Source: Haliotis asinina (Eukaryota; Mollusca; Gastropoda; Lepetellida; Haliotidae). From it: 64,000 nucleotides of DNA. The DNA lies in the NCBI RefSeq assembly GCF_037392515.1, contig NC_090280.1, forward strand, positions 17,424,001 to 17,488,000, written 5' to 3'. The notes under the pieces are model-generated. The model searched no databases. It had not been told where the DNA came from and worked only from the letters and a program-made list of their open reading frames with translations. A program made the translations under genes and the position numbers. Positions 35,999 to 49,358 of the stretch are shown piece after piece (position 1 is the stretch's first letter; each line of letters opens with the position of its first letter).

Positions 35999-36833
35999 TA
36001 CAACTGTTTATGTTAAGGTATGGTATGATAACCTTGTCAGTAAAATGTTCATCTGCACCCAGGTTGGAATACAGATGTGTTGATTTCTGCTATTGTTTTC
36101 AATCTCTGGTGTGTCTGGTCTGAAACTGTCATGATAGGTATTTCTGAATGGTAAACTAAATTAACTTATTCAGTATAATTTAATGCCTATAATCGTACAA
36201 CTGTTGACACTCACCTTTGCCAGTCAACCTCTCACCAGGATAGTATGCAGAATTTCTGCACTTATGGTTCCTACATTTGGTAACTTAGATTGTAACTGAC
36301 CAAGGTAAACTGAACCAAGAAAGAACAGAATACTAGGAATGACAAGTCTTCTGTGGTTGACTTTATGACTATGAATATTGTACCAAACTGAAGTTGATCG
36401 TCCGTAAAGTCGTCTTGACATTCCTGTTACATGCTTCTAGAAATAGTAGAATGCCTCTCAAACAGAGCAAAATACTGTAGTGTAATGGATGAGTCAAGGT
36501 GTATCTGTCTTTAAAACAGTCAAGTTGAAGAAAGTATGAGAATGGAAGTAAGATTCGAGGAAGTACAGACTGCATTATGATGATATGTGAAACTGTAACA
36601 CATAACAGTCTTGTGGTTACCATCAATACTGCAATATTCACATCATGCATAACCTATGTTTGTGTCAGGAATCATAATTTGGCTCACAGCCTAAGAAGAA
36701 TCAGGTTATGTAAATGTTTTTGGTTTTGGAAATTATATATATTTAAATGGAACAAACTGACCACATTGATGTCTGTAAAGCCAAGGACACTGAATAGTAT
36801 ATGATACACAGTACCCATAGTTCATTTCTAGAG

Positions 36834-36984
36834 TTTGGGTAGCCCAGTGGTTAAAGTGTTTACTCATCATGTAGAATGCCTGGGTTCGATTCTATACATG
36901 GATGCAGTGTGTGAAGCGTATTTCTGGTGCCCCCCCACTGATATTGCTGGAATATTGGTTAAAAAGTGTAAAACCACACTTGAA
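36834..36984 (+). mobile_element. tRNA-derived SINE
   Basis: gggtagcccagtggttaaag, gggttcgattctatacatgg, tgatattgctggaatattgg. Confidence 0.82.
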
Positions 36985-37334
36985 TCCCAAATGGTCCTGA
37001 TTTTTGGTTTGACGTTTCTTAGTGTCAGAAACGTAGAGTTTGTTTCTCTTTTTCCACATTCAATCCATAGGCAGTAATGTTAGTAGAGTGCTGAGTTTAA
37101 ACAATCATTTTAGACTTCAACTGTTTGTTATACTTAGCTGGCTTGTCCCCTGAAATGAGAAAAGAAACATATTTAACATGAAAATTTCGGCTACTTTGTT
37201 TAACATTTGGTGAAAAATAACAAATGTGAGATTTTGTCTCCTTTGTAGAAAGGTCAATAATCTTCATACTCTCGATCTAGCAACAAAACTAGCTATCTTT
37301 ACATACTGATTTAAAATTGTACTTCTGTGGTTGT

Positions 37335-37450
37335 GTGGGGGTAGCCTCGTAGTTAGAGTTTTAGCTTGTGACTTTTAGTCTGAAAACTGCTCATGCGGAC
37401 ACAGTATTCACATATTACTGCAGTATTGCTAAAACTCACTCACTCACACA
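37335..37450 (+). mobile_element. Degraded SINE 256 bp before the 37706 exon
   Basis: gtgggggtagcctcgtagtt, gctcatgcggacacagtatt, tgcagtattgctaaaactc. Confidence 0.55.
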
Positions 37451-37705
37451 CACACACTGTGACTTTGAATTTCAATCTTAAGAACGCTTTGAGCTTGCTG
37501 TTCACTTCAAGCTTAGGCATGGATATGTCCACGGTGCATATGCTATTTTTTCAAAAAGCAGCAGCACTAAACTAGGATATTAAATTCAAAAACATTTCCA
37601 ATCAAAACACCTTGAATTTTGTGATTTGGATTTTGAAGCAACTGATGAAAAGTTCCAAATGTTATGATATCCTGTCTATACAGCAACTGAATTCATTCTT
37701 TCCAG

Positions 37706-37909
37706 CCAAACAGAATGAAGGGACGTGAAAACGACGCCATGGACGTGCCACATGAGCGTAATCCACATAACTACTACCACAACCGCGGCCAGGCTAACCC
37801 CGCTATGGATGACAACCTGGACGACAGCAGAGCCAGCCGACGCAGCTACGACGACGACGACAACGACACCAGGATGGGCAGATCACAGGGTTATGGATCA
37901 GCTGTATAA
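37706..37909 (+). CDS. Candidate alternative terminal exon: acidic tail with PDZ-ligand end
   Basis: Follows a good acceptor (attctttccag) and reads 67 codons to TAA in phase 0 (PNRMKGRENDAMDVPHER at the start). Composition is strongly coding-like: GC-rich, hydrophilic, Asn/Asp/Arg-rich, with a DDDDND run. It ends GYGSAV, whose last three residues fit the class I PDZ ligand [ST]-x-[VIL]. There is no signal or membrane segment, so this is a tail exon and not a whole gene. It is on the receptor strand, 10.9 kb after exon 7, which also ends in phase 0, so it could replace exon 8. Alternatively it belongs to an unrelated gene whose other exons I do not see. An overlapping frame from 37725 is also open but low-complexity (Thr-rich). 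Confidence 0.55.
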   Translation, partial: PNRMKGRENDAMDVPHERNPHNYYHNRGQANPAMDDNLDDSRASRRSYDDDDNDTRMGRSQGYGSAV

Positions 37910-40900
37910 GAAGTGGCAGCAGCAGCAACGTCATAAATATACAACATTGTCGTCTATTCCATGGCTTACACAGAGCAGATGATATTCTGAAAATCTTAAC
38001 ATTGAAGTATGCAGGGATGTTTAGTTTTCAGCCAGAAAAATACAGATGTTTGGGAATTTGCTCTCTGTAAGTTAAGAATGAGGCTTTTCACATTGTCGTT
38101 ATTGAAAATCACGTGTCATTCACTCAAATGTTTTTTTTTGTAAATTCCCTTTTTGTAAATTGAAGTGACATGAAAACGCATAAGTGATCTATAAAACAAA
38201 AATCCGTCCCAGTTCCCTGGCTGATGGACAGCAAACATATGAGACTATTTTTGTACTTTTCGGGTTGAAACTTGGCTTCACGTGGTGCATCCAATAAGTT
38301 CTGCAGCATTAGAAGGGAAGGAGTACTAGAAGATATTTGAAAATCTGCAAGAAATAATATGATGGTTGGATTTTTTTTCGTTGATATTTTTAGAGTAACT
38401 AAAACATATAATCTCTCAGCTTTTATAAATATGGCACAGATTGTGCTAAAAGATTTCCATACTTACAGTCATAGCAACATTTCCAGTGGTTTTTAGCGTA
38501 ATGTCACATAAGAATGAACTTTTTTGGCAGACAGTGGCTTCAAACTGATGGATAAATGATGTATGCCCTAAACCAGCAAAGCAGAGATTTGAGTTTCCTT
38601 GCCCAACATGTATGTTATTAAGGAACCAGGAGGACAGTTTTAAGATCGCCGAAATTAATTTGAATCATGTAATGATACCTGATAATAAGTATATGCATGT
38701 TACAATTTAAAATCAGGAAAGATTGGTGACTCCTGAATGGATGCATGTACGCTTTCATAACAATAAGATTGATATTTTCAAGGCATTATTTGTACTGGTA
38801 TGTTGGATGTGTTATAATCTTGCCTCTGGGTGTCCTGCTGTCTTGATTTATAGATGTGTGTAGTGATCAGTGTGCTCTCAGTCTGGATTTTTATCCAGAG
38901 GTCCCAATTTGTTGGCCATTGGTCCAGACTGGTGGTCCCTCAACATGGATCCCAGTTGATGATCCAATGGTCCACATTTGCAGTTCATCAGGTCTTGGTT
39001 AAGGGTGTAAATTGTTGAAGAATCTGCATCCTCAAATATCATTTGTCAATAATCTTGCTTTTCACATACATGTATGCTTCTTAGTGTTAAATAATCTTTG
39101 ATATCTTTAGCTGCTTACAAATATAGAATTTAAAGTATTGTTTCCCCATTTTATTTTCCACCTAGCTGTAAATACATATACATGTCAATAAGAGTGATGA
39201 CATGCCAGTGTTGTGAGACATGGCTAGTATGTGCATTAGTGAGACCTTAGGCATAGGAGTATTTCTGTCTTCAGCATGATCACTTCTTTCATCCTTTGAT
39301 GTTAAATGATTTTAGGGTTTTTCATTATGGCAAATTATTGAAAAGAATTCACCACCTTTTGTATTCACGAATTGCAGTAAATATCTCTGCTTCAAAAATG
39401 CAATTTTTCTTCAGGAAAAGGGTTCTTAGAGTTTTTCTGTTAAACATCTTGACTGCAGATGTTTGGGGACTTTTTACTTTACAGTAAGCATCACAAGTAA
39501 ATGTTACTGTGACTTGAAAACCTTGATTCATAACAATGATCACTTGGTATTTTGCCAGGCCTGTGATAAGTTGTATGTCAAGTAGTGTCACAGATACATG
39601 CACAGTCAATCTGGTCATAATGCTCAAAGAGATATTGTCCTCCTAAGCAAATTTCCAGATAAACAACTCACTGGCTCCTCGTACAGTCACAGTCCATCTC
39701 CCTAAATTGTCTCCCCTAGTTGTCGTTTATGGACAAGGAGACCAGATTAACAAGGTGTCACACTATTGGATAGTGGTGAACATGTTGGAGATAGATAGAC
39801 ATCATGTAACAGTGTAGAAACAATAGTGCTGACAATTGCCCAGTAAGTTACTTACCTACTTTGTTGACAGCTCTGAAACATATACAAGTGCTTTTCTTCA
39901 TTTTCTCTCAAGTTCTAGTTCTATGATTTGGGTAGTGAAGGGACAAACAGTTTCAAGACTTCACATAATTGTTCTGGATGTTCTATTTCTGGATGTCGTT
40001 TTTCTCTCTTGTCATAAATTCTATCTTGTCATAAATTCAAGGGGATAGTGGACTAGACCTGGGCCATCGAAGCCAATGCTGACCCATGGTCAGGCTCCGG
40101 TCTCAGCATCTCTGAAAGGCAATCATTGCCATAGAACAGGAATATTACTGAGTCAGCATTTCTTGAAATTGGTTAAATCCTTTGCTCAGCAATATAAAAA
40201 ATGATTTGTATATTTGATAAGAATCCTTGAAAATGAATTGTATATAGTTGTTGTGTGTCTGGAGAAATGTCTGATTGATTCATTAATTCACTGAATTAAT
40301 TCATTGATTCATCCTTTCTGTTTCGGAATGAGATTCTGATTGTGTACCAAATATTTAGACATGTATATTACATATATCACATTGTATATAATCATTTTTG
40401 TATGTCCTTTATATTTTTACCATGCTGTTTGATGTTATCATGAAAATATCATATTAGCATTTGCGTTTTCATCTTATGCAATATGAAGATATATTTTTTT
40501 GTGATTTGTTTTTCCACATTGAATATTTCCTTAGAGGTCTGAACACATTCCATTCTTGTTACCATAGTTACATCTCTGAATTGGTTTGATTTTAGCATGT
40601 TAACAATTGCAACAAGCACAAGGTTGGTGACTTCAACAGTAAGATTTCTTTCAAACTCAATAGGCAGTGAATATCCAGATTTTGAAGGTCTCCATTGTAG
40701 TAAATACTTGACCATATCTGAATATGATAGAAGTTCACTGATGTTCAGGAGCATTGTTTTTCATGTTTTTTTGTTTAAAAAAATACCAAGTAAATTTTGA
40801 ATTTCTTTTTGAACTTCTTCACTATTAAAATTATGTTTGGTTAATGATTAATTGTGATACACTTGTATTAACAGGGTGGTTAATTAAAAGCATGTACTGA

Positions 40901-41871
40901 GAGTTGGAAGGTAGTGACCAGTTATCATTATGTAGAGACACTTGTTTCTTATATTATAATTTGCCAATATTTCCCATGGACCTCAATCATCAGTGTGTCT
41001 GACGCCAGGTAGTTCTGTGACCATGAGATGATTTATGCTCATGTTTCCATGGTTGTGAAGAAAGTAACAACATGTACATTAATGAAACATACTATTTGCA
41101 CTTTCTTGCTGATCCCAAACTTTCACAACTTCACTTAGACAGATTTATCATTTGAAATTTTATCCATTTAAAGCTTAAGAAAAAATAAAGGGTAACCCCT
41201 CTTTAGGTAAACAGCCCTTTTATTCTAACCTTATGCACTTGATAAATGATTAACCATAAAAAGAAATTTCATGCCACCAGTGAACCATTTTGCAAACCAT
41301 GGAAGTGACCGATATTCAACACCCACCAATAGCAGGTAAGGGGACTACAAGAGGCAGTGACATACTGAAAACTTTGATCCATCCTTAGGCTTAGATATTT
41401 AAACCAAATGTGACCCCACATCATAGTATCTGTTTTATCCATGATTTGATCCTTAGCAAAGTGTGAGTAGTATATGTGTCTGGACAATTGAAGTTTGGCT
41501 CAAAGAGCAAGACTTGTTAATGGTAACAGTTTGACATGAAGTTATATTTTTTGTATTTTTGTTTGTTGTAATACTGACAAATTATTATATATAAAATCAC
41601 ATTTACCAGGTGTTCCTGTTATAATTTGCTTGAAATGTCAGAATTAACTCACCCAGAATTTGCCAGCCAGTATTGATGGTTCTTATTTCTAAACTGAGTG
41701 AAGACAAGCATATCCGTGTTTTGAAAATAAGGAAATCCAGCTAGGAAGCATTACTTATTATACAGGAACTTTTGTGCTCTAAACCCATCTAAAACAGAGT
41801 GATAACATCACATGGCCATTTAACGGAGATACTTTCTAAAGCTGTGTTGTAATTTGAAAAAGTTGATGCAG
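37910..41871. other. Between the two candidate terminal exons
   Basis: Unusually repeat-poor AT-rich sequence; it could include the 3' UTR of the 37706 exon. No supported coding exon. Confidence 0.4.
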
Positions 41872-42072
41872 ACTCATGTCCCTTGTGCATTGTCAGTTCA
41901 GTCCCAGATTTGCCCGTTCCCCATTCCCGAGCTCAAAGTGGCTGATGAACGGAATGCGAACACACAGTCATCCGACATCAAGAATACATTGGGGAAAAGT
42001 AGTCTGACAGCTTTTACCAGGCAGTTCAACACAAACTGGAGATCAGTTACTACCATGTTGTATGACAATTAA
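41872..42072 (+). CDS. Second candidate alternative terminal exon
   Basis: Open in phase 0 from a weak acceptor (gttgatgcag) at 41872, or from a better pyrimidine context at 41902 (tgtcagttcag, also phase 0), to TAA at 42070-42072. GC content is well above the flanks. The product would be a soluble hydrophilic tail containing PELKVADERNAN and ending TTMLYDN. An AATAAA follows at 42198-42203, giving a compact terminal exon with 3' UTR. The DERNAN stretch resembles DRNAN in receptor exon 8 (14 of 18 bases match there), possibly from exon duplication, but the similarity is short. I do not recognise the protein. Confidence 0.35.
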   Translation, partial: THVPCALSVQSQICPFPIPELKVADERNANTQSSDIKNTLGKSSLTAFTRQFNTNWRSVTTMLYDN

Positions 42073-42197
42073 GATGGTTAACAGATTCAAACAGTTGTTG
42101 GTTGTTGAAATCATTCTTGTACATTATGAAGAAATTGTAGAAATTAACATGATTTTCATATTTAATTATAAATACTATTTTAGCTATAATCAATCAA

Positions 42198-42203
42198 AAT
42201 AAA
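42198..42203 (+). terminator. Poly(A) signal AATAAA
   Basis: Canonical hexamer 126 bp after the stop of the candidate exon at 41872-42072, in AT-rich sequence. It is well placed to end that exon's 3' UTR. Confidence 0.4.
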
Positions 42204-42489
42204 AAAATGAAAAACAATAGTTTGTTTGTTTGTTTCTAGTGTAGGGTCTTGGAAATCTTGTTTCGAGTATGAGAGAAGAAAAAGTAAACCTCAGCAATTA
42301 TTTCATTTCTCATTTCTACAGACTCGCACATGGAAGAAGTCAATCTTTTCACACAAAGATCAAATTGCTGGCTTTAAACATTTTTTTATGTATAATTCTG
42401 GACTTGCATCCTACAGTTGTGCTCCAAGATCTGATTTGAATGTCACTTCATGTCTTATCTAAAATGTATTGATCTGTTGTGTCACTCGC

Positions 42490-42760
42490 TTCACCTTATT
42501 GGCTACCCTCGCCAATATTCCATCTGTGTGGCAGCGATCTGTAAATAATCCAGTCTGGACCAGACATCCCAATGGTTTTATCATCACTGGATTAAGATGA
42601 CATGTCGGCCAAATCAGATCTACAGAGTTCATAAATGTTGCATGTTGTATCTTGATAATCACAGGCTTATGAATGTCACAGGCTCAACAAACACCTGTGT
42701 AGATAGGACCCTGATCACGCTAGTCACCTCTTATTTATGGATTGCTGAAGACTATTTCTA
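42490..42760 (-). mobile_element. Second-family SINE-like repeat
   Basis: gccaatattccatctgtgtg, gcagcgatctgtaaataatc, cgctagtcacctcttattta. Confidence 0.7.
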
Positions 42761-43975
42761 GACCAGATCTTTATGGTAACCATTTGATGAGGCAGGTAAC
42801 CTGCAGATGTGTGGTAATCATGTTATACTGAACAGCGAAAGAAATGCAGGTTTGTTTTTTTTTTAAATCACGATTTTAAATAGAAAGCAAATGCTTACTT
42901 TTATGGAATTTCATTATTTTTTAAAATTGCATTTCCTTTGTTATTCAGTATAGTTTTAAACCAGCAGGGATGTCTTCTATCTAGTCATCTGGGTATTGAT
43001 GAATTATTTTGAGTCACAACAAACAGTGCCATGTTAAAAAATGATAGATTTTTATTCTCACAGTGGTGATTGCTCTTAAAATATATGTCCGATATGTACA
43101 TCATAACAGTGAAAACTAAAGCAAGGCAAACATCAACACAAGAAGCAAACAATACAAACAGTTTTGTGATTCACATCAAATACACAAACATTGATCTCTC
43201 GGACAATGCTGAACTGAAACCCAAGAGCCTAAAAATTAGAAAGAGAATTAGTTGTCATTTTAGAAGCAACCATACTACTTGTGCATTTGGTTCAACAGGA
43301 CTAGGATCCTCAGCTGTTGGACTATTTCCATTGTTTTACATGCATTTTGTTTAATGCCACACTCAACAATATTCCAGCTGTATGACAGTGGTCAGATAAT
43401 ATTTAAGTCTGCACCACAGAGCCAAGGACCAAGTTGGAAAGATGACCGATGAAGACTACTTTTATGGATATGCAACTTCTTTCTTCTGTATAGTCAAGCA
43501 AGCCAATGACATTAAAAAATCTATATCTAAATGTTGCCTATACAGGAAGTTGCATATCAATTAAAACAGTGACCAGTGGTCACGAGCATTGAACTCTGTC
43601 ATTGGTGACATGATATGTTGCTACTGGAATGACATTTAACAAATATTGATCCAGGAAATTTCAGTGTATTAACCAATCAACTTGTATACTGTTCAGTCAT
43701 GGCTCTTCTGGTACATGCTAATTATAGTACAAAACTCACTGCTATCATAGCGATGTCTCAACAGTTTCTTGGTATCCATTGTCATCAAATAGACCTCTGA
43801 GAAGAAAGCTACAGGTCTATTGAGAATAGCTAGTTTCATTCCACAAAGCAATGTTCGGACTCTCACAATTCTGTTCTCCAAAACAGGTCAAGTCATATTG
43901 AGAAGATCGATTTGTGGAACAGGCCTAGACTGATTGTGTTTGAATTTCTTCAGTTCAAATACAAGCTACCACCGA

Positions 43976-44022
43976 CGATGCATGCATGCACGCACGCACA
44001 CACACGCATGCACACACACACA
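43976..44022 (+). repeat. CA/GCAC-rich microsatellite
   Basis: Degenerate cgcacacacacgcatgcaca run. Confidence 0.85.
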
Positions 44023-44298
44023 AAAATTGCAAGAAAAGCAAATCGCAGACCAAAAGCTCCCATTCCTGGGCACAGTAAAGCAAATATTACACAACATGAA
44101 AAGAGACATTGAGACAAGGGAGTGGGTAGGAGTCTTCAAAATTCACATCAGATTCCAAATCAACTGATCTTGAGAAAAATGGAATAAACTTGAGATTTGT
44201 TTGCAATAATTTAAATCTTCTCTCCCAATATTGGTCCTGTGTCAGAGAAATCACATTCCTACTCAAGGTGTTAACATTATTCATAGATATGGAGATTT

Positions 44299-44385
44299 GA
44301 GTGAGTGAAGTTTTACGTCACTTTTAGAAATATTCCAGCATTATCAAGGCAGGGAACATCAGAAATCTGCTTCAATGGAGATTTG
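44299..44385 (-). mobile_element. SINE tail fragment
   Basis: gagtgagtgaagttttacgt, aaatattccagcattatcaa. Confidence 0.6.
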
Positions 44386-45969
44386 AAACCAAATGTCTCC
44401 AAGGCAGATGAAGATCCTAGATTCCAAATTCACATGACAATAATGATAACAGCAGAAATGATCATTTCCTTCAACATTTCCATACCAACTAAATCTCCTG
44501 GGACTGACCACCTTGCCCCAAGTCAACTACACACACGACAAAAGCTTGGTACATCGAGGGCTGGAATGTTGGAATGAATCAAAGGCCATAGTGAGCACAA
44601 AAACACAACTGAGCAAAACACAAAAATTAAAACACTTCTCAAAAACTATGGATATAGATGACACTATCATATTATTGCCTGTACAGAAGATTCTTTAGTC
44701 AACTAAATAAACCCATGGTCAATGTCTCTTGGGTATATATAACTATTAGAGCTTTGCATCACTGTTGGCTCAGCCACAGCCTTTCCCATTTCATCTTGAA
44801 CTTAGGGACATGGCATTAACACAGGCTGTAAACATTAGTAGCTGTCAAGGTTACCTAATGATAAGTTTCTGAAGTCATGATATGGTCCCCACATATAAAA
44901 TGAACACCTGCTAATCAGAACAACAAAGTAAAAACTCATTTTCTATTTTTTTATAATACATTTTTTTTTTCAGAGAAGTGACAAGTAGTAATTGCCCTGA
45001 ATGACAGGTTTTCAGATTATCAAAGTCCTGATTAAGTAAGTCCAGTTTAACAAGGTTTCACTTCAGTAGTTGGAAGAGGAGTTATCTACACCACATAAAG
45101 CAAATGACGATTCATATCCAATTAAAAAATAAGCACAAAAATAATAAATGAATTATTTCAAACTTTAAGAATGAATAACCAAATTGCAACTTTCTCATAA
45201 GCAAAACAAATTAATATTTTTTGGAATTAAGAAAATAACACTAATTTACTAAACAGCACATGTATCTACTACGACACTTCAGTGAAAACTATTGCAGGCA
45301 AAAACATCCAACAAGCTCAAAACTACCAGTTCTCTGCACAAAGTCGGAATTCTTCTCCAAGATATCATAAAAATACAAAGCAAATTAATATTTCTATAAT
45401 TGTGTCTTTTAACGTCAGATGCAAACAAACTAACAAAGTCTGTCAAGAAAATCTCATTACAATATTTGTCATCCAATACCACATATACATATATTATCGT
45501 GATACTCCCAGAAGTAATTGGTTACAACAATATCTACAAAACAGACAGGAAGTTCTCCAATGTCTTGTTCACTGATTTGATCAAAATGAAACTTTCAAAC
45601 TTGTTACATCTTCAAATATTTTTGTCAAATTATTCCCTCACAGACACAAAACATGACCGTGTACTGAGCGACTGCAGATGAAATCTGTACATCTGTTTTT
45701 AATCCCTTCTGATTGTCTTCAAGTTCTGTTGGTCCCCTAGACTTGCAGACCTCAGATCTATGGTATAAGGCAAATCTGTGACACGCTTGTAATTAGAGGC
45801 AGGAAAGTACAATCCCTTTGTCATGACAAAATATTTTTTGCTAAAATGGAGTTGAAAAGGAACTCCATCAATCAGTTGCTTTCCCTTCTGCGTCTTGGTT
45901 CCTGTTTCTCCTTGTTTTCAGTGATTCAACCATATGATTTCACTACACATTCTTTACATTTCACCCTTA

Positions 45970-46300
45970 TCCTTTACAGCTCACCCTTTACATGTCTCAC
46001 CATTCCACTTCTCCACAACTCACCCTTTACATATCACTGCTGCCACTTCATCCTTTACAGCTCACCCTTTACATGTCTCACCATTCCACTTCTCCACAAC
46101 TCACCCTTTACATATCACTGCTGCCACTTCATCCTTTACAGCTCACCCTTTACATGTCTCACCATTCAACTTCTCCATGACTCACCCTAAGCATATCACT
46201 GCTGCCCTTTCATCGTTTACAGCTCACCCTTTACGTCTCACCAGTTGACTTCTCCATAACTCACCCCATAACATGTTACTTCTTTATCTTTTACAGCTCA
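45970..46300 (+). repeat. 81-bp tandem repeat, about 4 copies
   Basis: Unit begins cctttacagctcaccc and recurs at 45971, 46052 and 46133, with a diverged fourth copy near 46212. The period of 81 keeps frames open and creates the apparent 114-residue ORF. Confidence 0.9.
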
Positions 46301-47021
46301 CCCATGTCCCAGAGTTCGACCAGTACATAACTCACCATTCACATAACTCCTTCCACCTAATCCTTTCACATGCTTCACGCTTTGATTTAGGTTTAGTTTT
46401 ATAAACAGATTGGAACATCTATATCCAAAAAAACACAACTTTATAAAACACTGACTATCACAATGCAATAAAAAGACCTACCACAGATCCAGATACCACA
46501 GATCTGAAAATCCAGCAAGACCATTGTTATGTTTGTTACTGTCATCTTCACTTGACGACTGTCGTATAACTGTTTTTCCATAACAAAAACATCAAACAGC
46601 CGTAGTGTGAAGATCTCCAAGATGCACGGATCTTACAAAGAATAAAAATGACTATCAAACGATACCATTTTCAGTAACCCAGGAATAAGTCCACCACTTG
46701 ACCAGACATACTGCTACAAAGTTTCAAATTGTCCAGTTTATTTACAGCTAAAACAAGACCCAACTCTGATGACATGAGTACACCCTCTCATATACAACTT
46801 AAGGACATGTATACATACATCGTGAACAAGTACTGTATTCAATGTATTAAGCACTCTGACACAATAAACATATCACATTTCTTAAGACCAAGTTTCATGT
46901 CCTTGACACAGATAGGACACAGAATGTATTTCATCAAGAATACTTCAGACATTTGTACAGACTGTCCCTCCATCACACATGAACACACACGGCTGCCATG
47001 AAGCCAACCTTGCTTTGTTCG

Positions 47022-47150
47022 AGTGAGTTAGCGAGTATAGTTTTATGCAGCTTTTAGTAATATTCCAGGAACATCTTGACAGGAGACACCAGCACTGGTC
47101 TCAACAACTTAATCAAATCAGGGTCTTCGGCAGGACAGGCAAACACTTCA
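47022..47150 (-). mobile_element. SINE tail fragment
   Basis: gagtatagttttatgcagct, gtaatattccaggaacatct, gggtcttcggcaggac. Confidence 0.6.
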
Positions 47151-48009
47151 GCCAATCTGCTATTGACTACAAAGGGCCTGTGTGTGTCCACGAGCGATAG
47201 TGGAACAGATATAGCAATGTATTACACTGCTGAAACATGTCAGAGAACACCCACAAATGGAATGCTTATCTGCAATACCCACCAAACACAGTCTTTACAA
47301 ACATCAGGTGTTTAGTAACATGTTTTAAGATGAAAATACAAATATATGCAATTCTTATTCCAAAACTGATTTCAAATCAAGCACCTGTAGAGCAAGAATT
47401 CTAAAGAGAACCCTTCGAGAGCTTCTAATGACTCGAGTGCTTCAAACATTGAACACTATGATAATGACTCTATATCATAAAACATGAACAACATCAAAAG
47501 TGGAGAGCCAAATTCAAAATATACAAACTATTTAAATTACTGAGAAATCTTTGAAATTGCTTATACAAAATGATAAATTTGAAAATCAAACTTATTTGGG
47601 ACGGTTTGTTTTCAATGGCTTTTCAAAGAGACAACACCAATAGATACGTTTGTGCTGAGAATAAAAAGTGAAAACTATGTTTCCTGAATATATTCACGTC
47701 TACATAAAGGTTCCATTTTCCATATTTACACATATGTATACACACATATATATAGGGTATAATATTTGAAGAGTATCTACAAACACTTTCACAATCCTTT
47801 CCAAACAATACATATTTACTCTAAATTATACAAGAGATTTCTCTTTGCTTGTAGCTGACAGTCCACAGCTTATTTTTCTCTGCTTAATTTCTGATGGGAG
47901 TTATCGTATATTCTGTTTCAAAATACTCCGAAAATGTGCTACACACAAAGTACCAACACTTCAACCACTATGCCACCTGTCTGCCCTACGTAGGAGATTC
48001 GTTATTTGT

Positions 48010-48066
48010 GACAGACTTCAGGGTCGCAATCCACAAAGTGTTCGTAATGATAAGACCTGTCGTAAC
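48010..48066. mobile_element. Partial copy of the 7909 MITE
   Basis: cagggtcgcaatccacaaag ... gataagacctgtcgtaactc resembles the reverse complement of the right arm. Confidence 0.4.
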
Positions 48067-49202
48067 TCTACAGTTGATCATAGACAAACGAATGTCCTAG
48101 TGCTACCGACATGTGGTGGACTGGGACCCTGCATTCTTATCAGGTGCTGAGGAGTACTTGTGGATGAATATTTTAGAGTAAATATGGCAGATTCATCAAT
48201 GGCGTACATCCAACACTTGCATACATCCCCATCACCAACACCACCATGTCCAGTACCACAGATCCTCTTGTACATCAATAAGTATTGTATCAAAACAAGA
48301 TCAACAACCCATGTCCTAAAAAAATATGTCATATTATCTGACACCACCCATCTGGGGCTTGGCAACAACCTCCAGTTTTTTCTATAAAGCTACAAGTGGT
48401 GTTCATTCTTTTGACCACAAGCTTGTTCACTACTTTGGGTAATGGACTTACTCATTACACTCCCCCTTCTCCTCTACAATGGCCTCTCCCATCTCATTTC
48501 CATCCGAAGTTACTTTCTTTTGCACAATGGACTCTCCTATCACAGGTTCCCCTTCTACTGTAGAATGGACTCATCCATCCATTTCCGTCAGCAAAGTCCC
48601 TTGTTCTATAACTGACTCCACCATCAATTCCTTTACATCTCCCTTCTAATGAAAAATACTCTCCCATTTCACACCCCAACCCTCCCCACTTTTTACACAC
48701 TGAACTCTTCCGTCCATCACCAGTCCCCCTTCACTCGGTACAGAGGACTCTCCAATGTCCATGTTGATTCCAGACAATCACTTGATCCAACCACACCACT
48801 ACTTGGTAGTAGGTGCCTTTAAATAATCTCACATTTGAGAACAAGCCCATCTCGTCTATATATTCAACAACAACTGCACACCTTGTCATACACTGACAAG
48901 AAGAAATGGACATAATGTTCGTATTTCCTTTGTCACCATTAGGAATGCAGACAATGATGCGTTACTTAAAGTGGTCAGTATACGATTACATGAATTTCCC
49001 CTGTTTAACAGACCATCAAGAACAGTTCTCAAATCCCAGGTGTGTTCATCAGGTCTAACCCAGCAACAGCCAACACAACCACAACAGTGTTCATAACTCA
49101 CTAATCTCATGGACCCAAGTGACACGGACAAAAAGACACTCTGGAGCCATAACAAATTCTCAGGAGCTGATACAACACAATTTCTTTTCTTTCAAATGTA
49201 CT

Positions 49203-49358
49203 GAGAAAAAAAATTAAGGGATCACGTGAAAGAACAAGTGTTCCTTTATCTTTTTCCAGGTTTCTTCACGAGCTTTGAATCACTTAGCTTGTGAAAAATA
49301 AAACTGGAAAAAATAAGGGAACATTTATGTTTTCATGTGATCCCTTATTTTTTTTCCT
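49203..49358. mobile_element. Hairpin MITE (AAGGGATCACRTGAAA family)
   Basis: The left half aattaagggatcacgtgaaa ... ttcctttatctttttccagg pairs with the right half actggaaaaaataagggaac ... catgtgatcccttatttttt over nearly its whole length. A half copy is at about 34085-34162. Confidence 0.75.

Larger units (their letters stand above)
30261..37705. other. Between the ITIM exon and candidate exon 37706
   Basis: AT-rich with scattered SINE and MITE pieces and no recognisable exon. The 157-codon minus frame at 34357-34830 runs across a SINE and is not credited. Confidence 0.45.

Noticed and set aside
37725-37982. 85-codon frame overlapping the 37706 exon
   Set aside because: It is Thr-rich low complexity from the GAC-repeat region in a shifted frame; the phase-0 frame has normal tail composition and a better acceptor link.
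43070-43354. 94-codon + frame
   Set aside because: No domain, signal or splice support; it lies in AT-rich unannotated DNA and ends at a SINE-like fragment.
45846-46248. Frames of 104-114 codons on the + strand
   Set aside because: They are produced by an 81-bp tandem repeat, a multiple of three; the same low-complexity string repeats in three frames.
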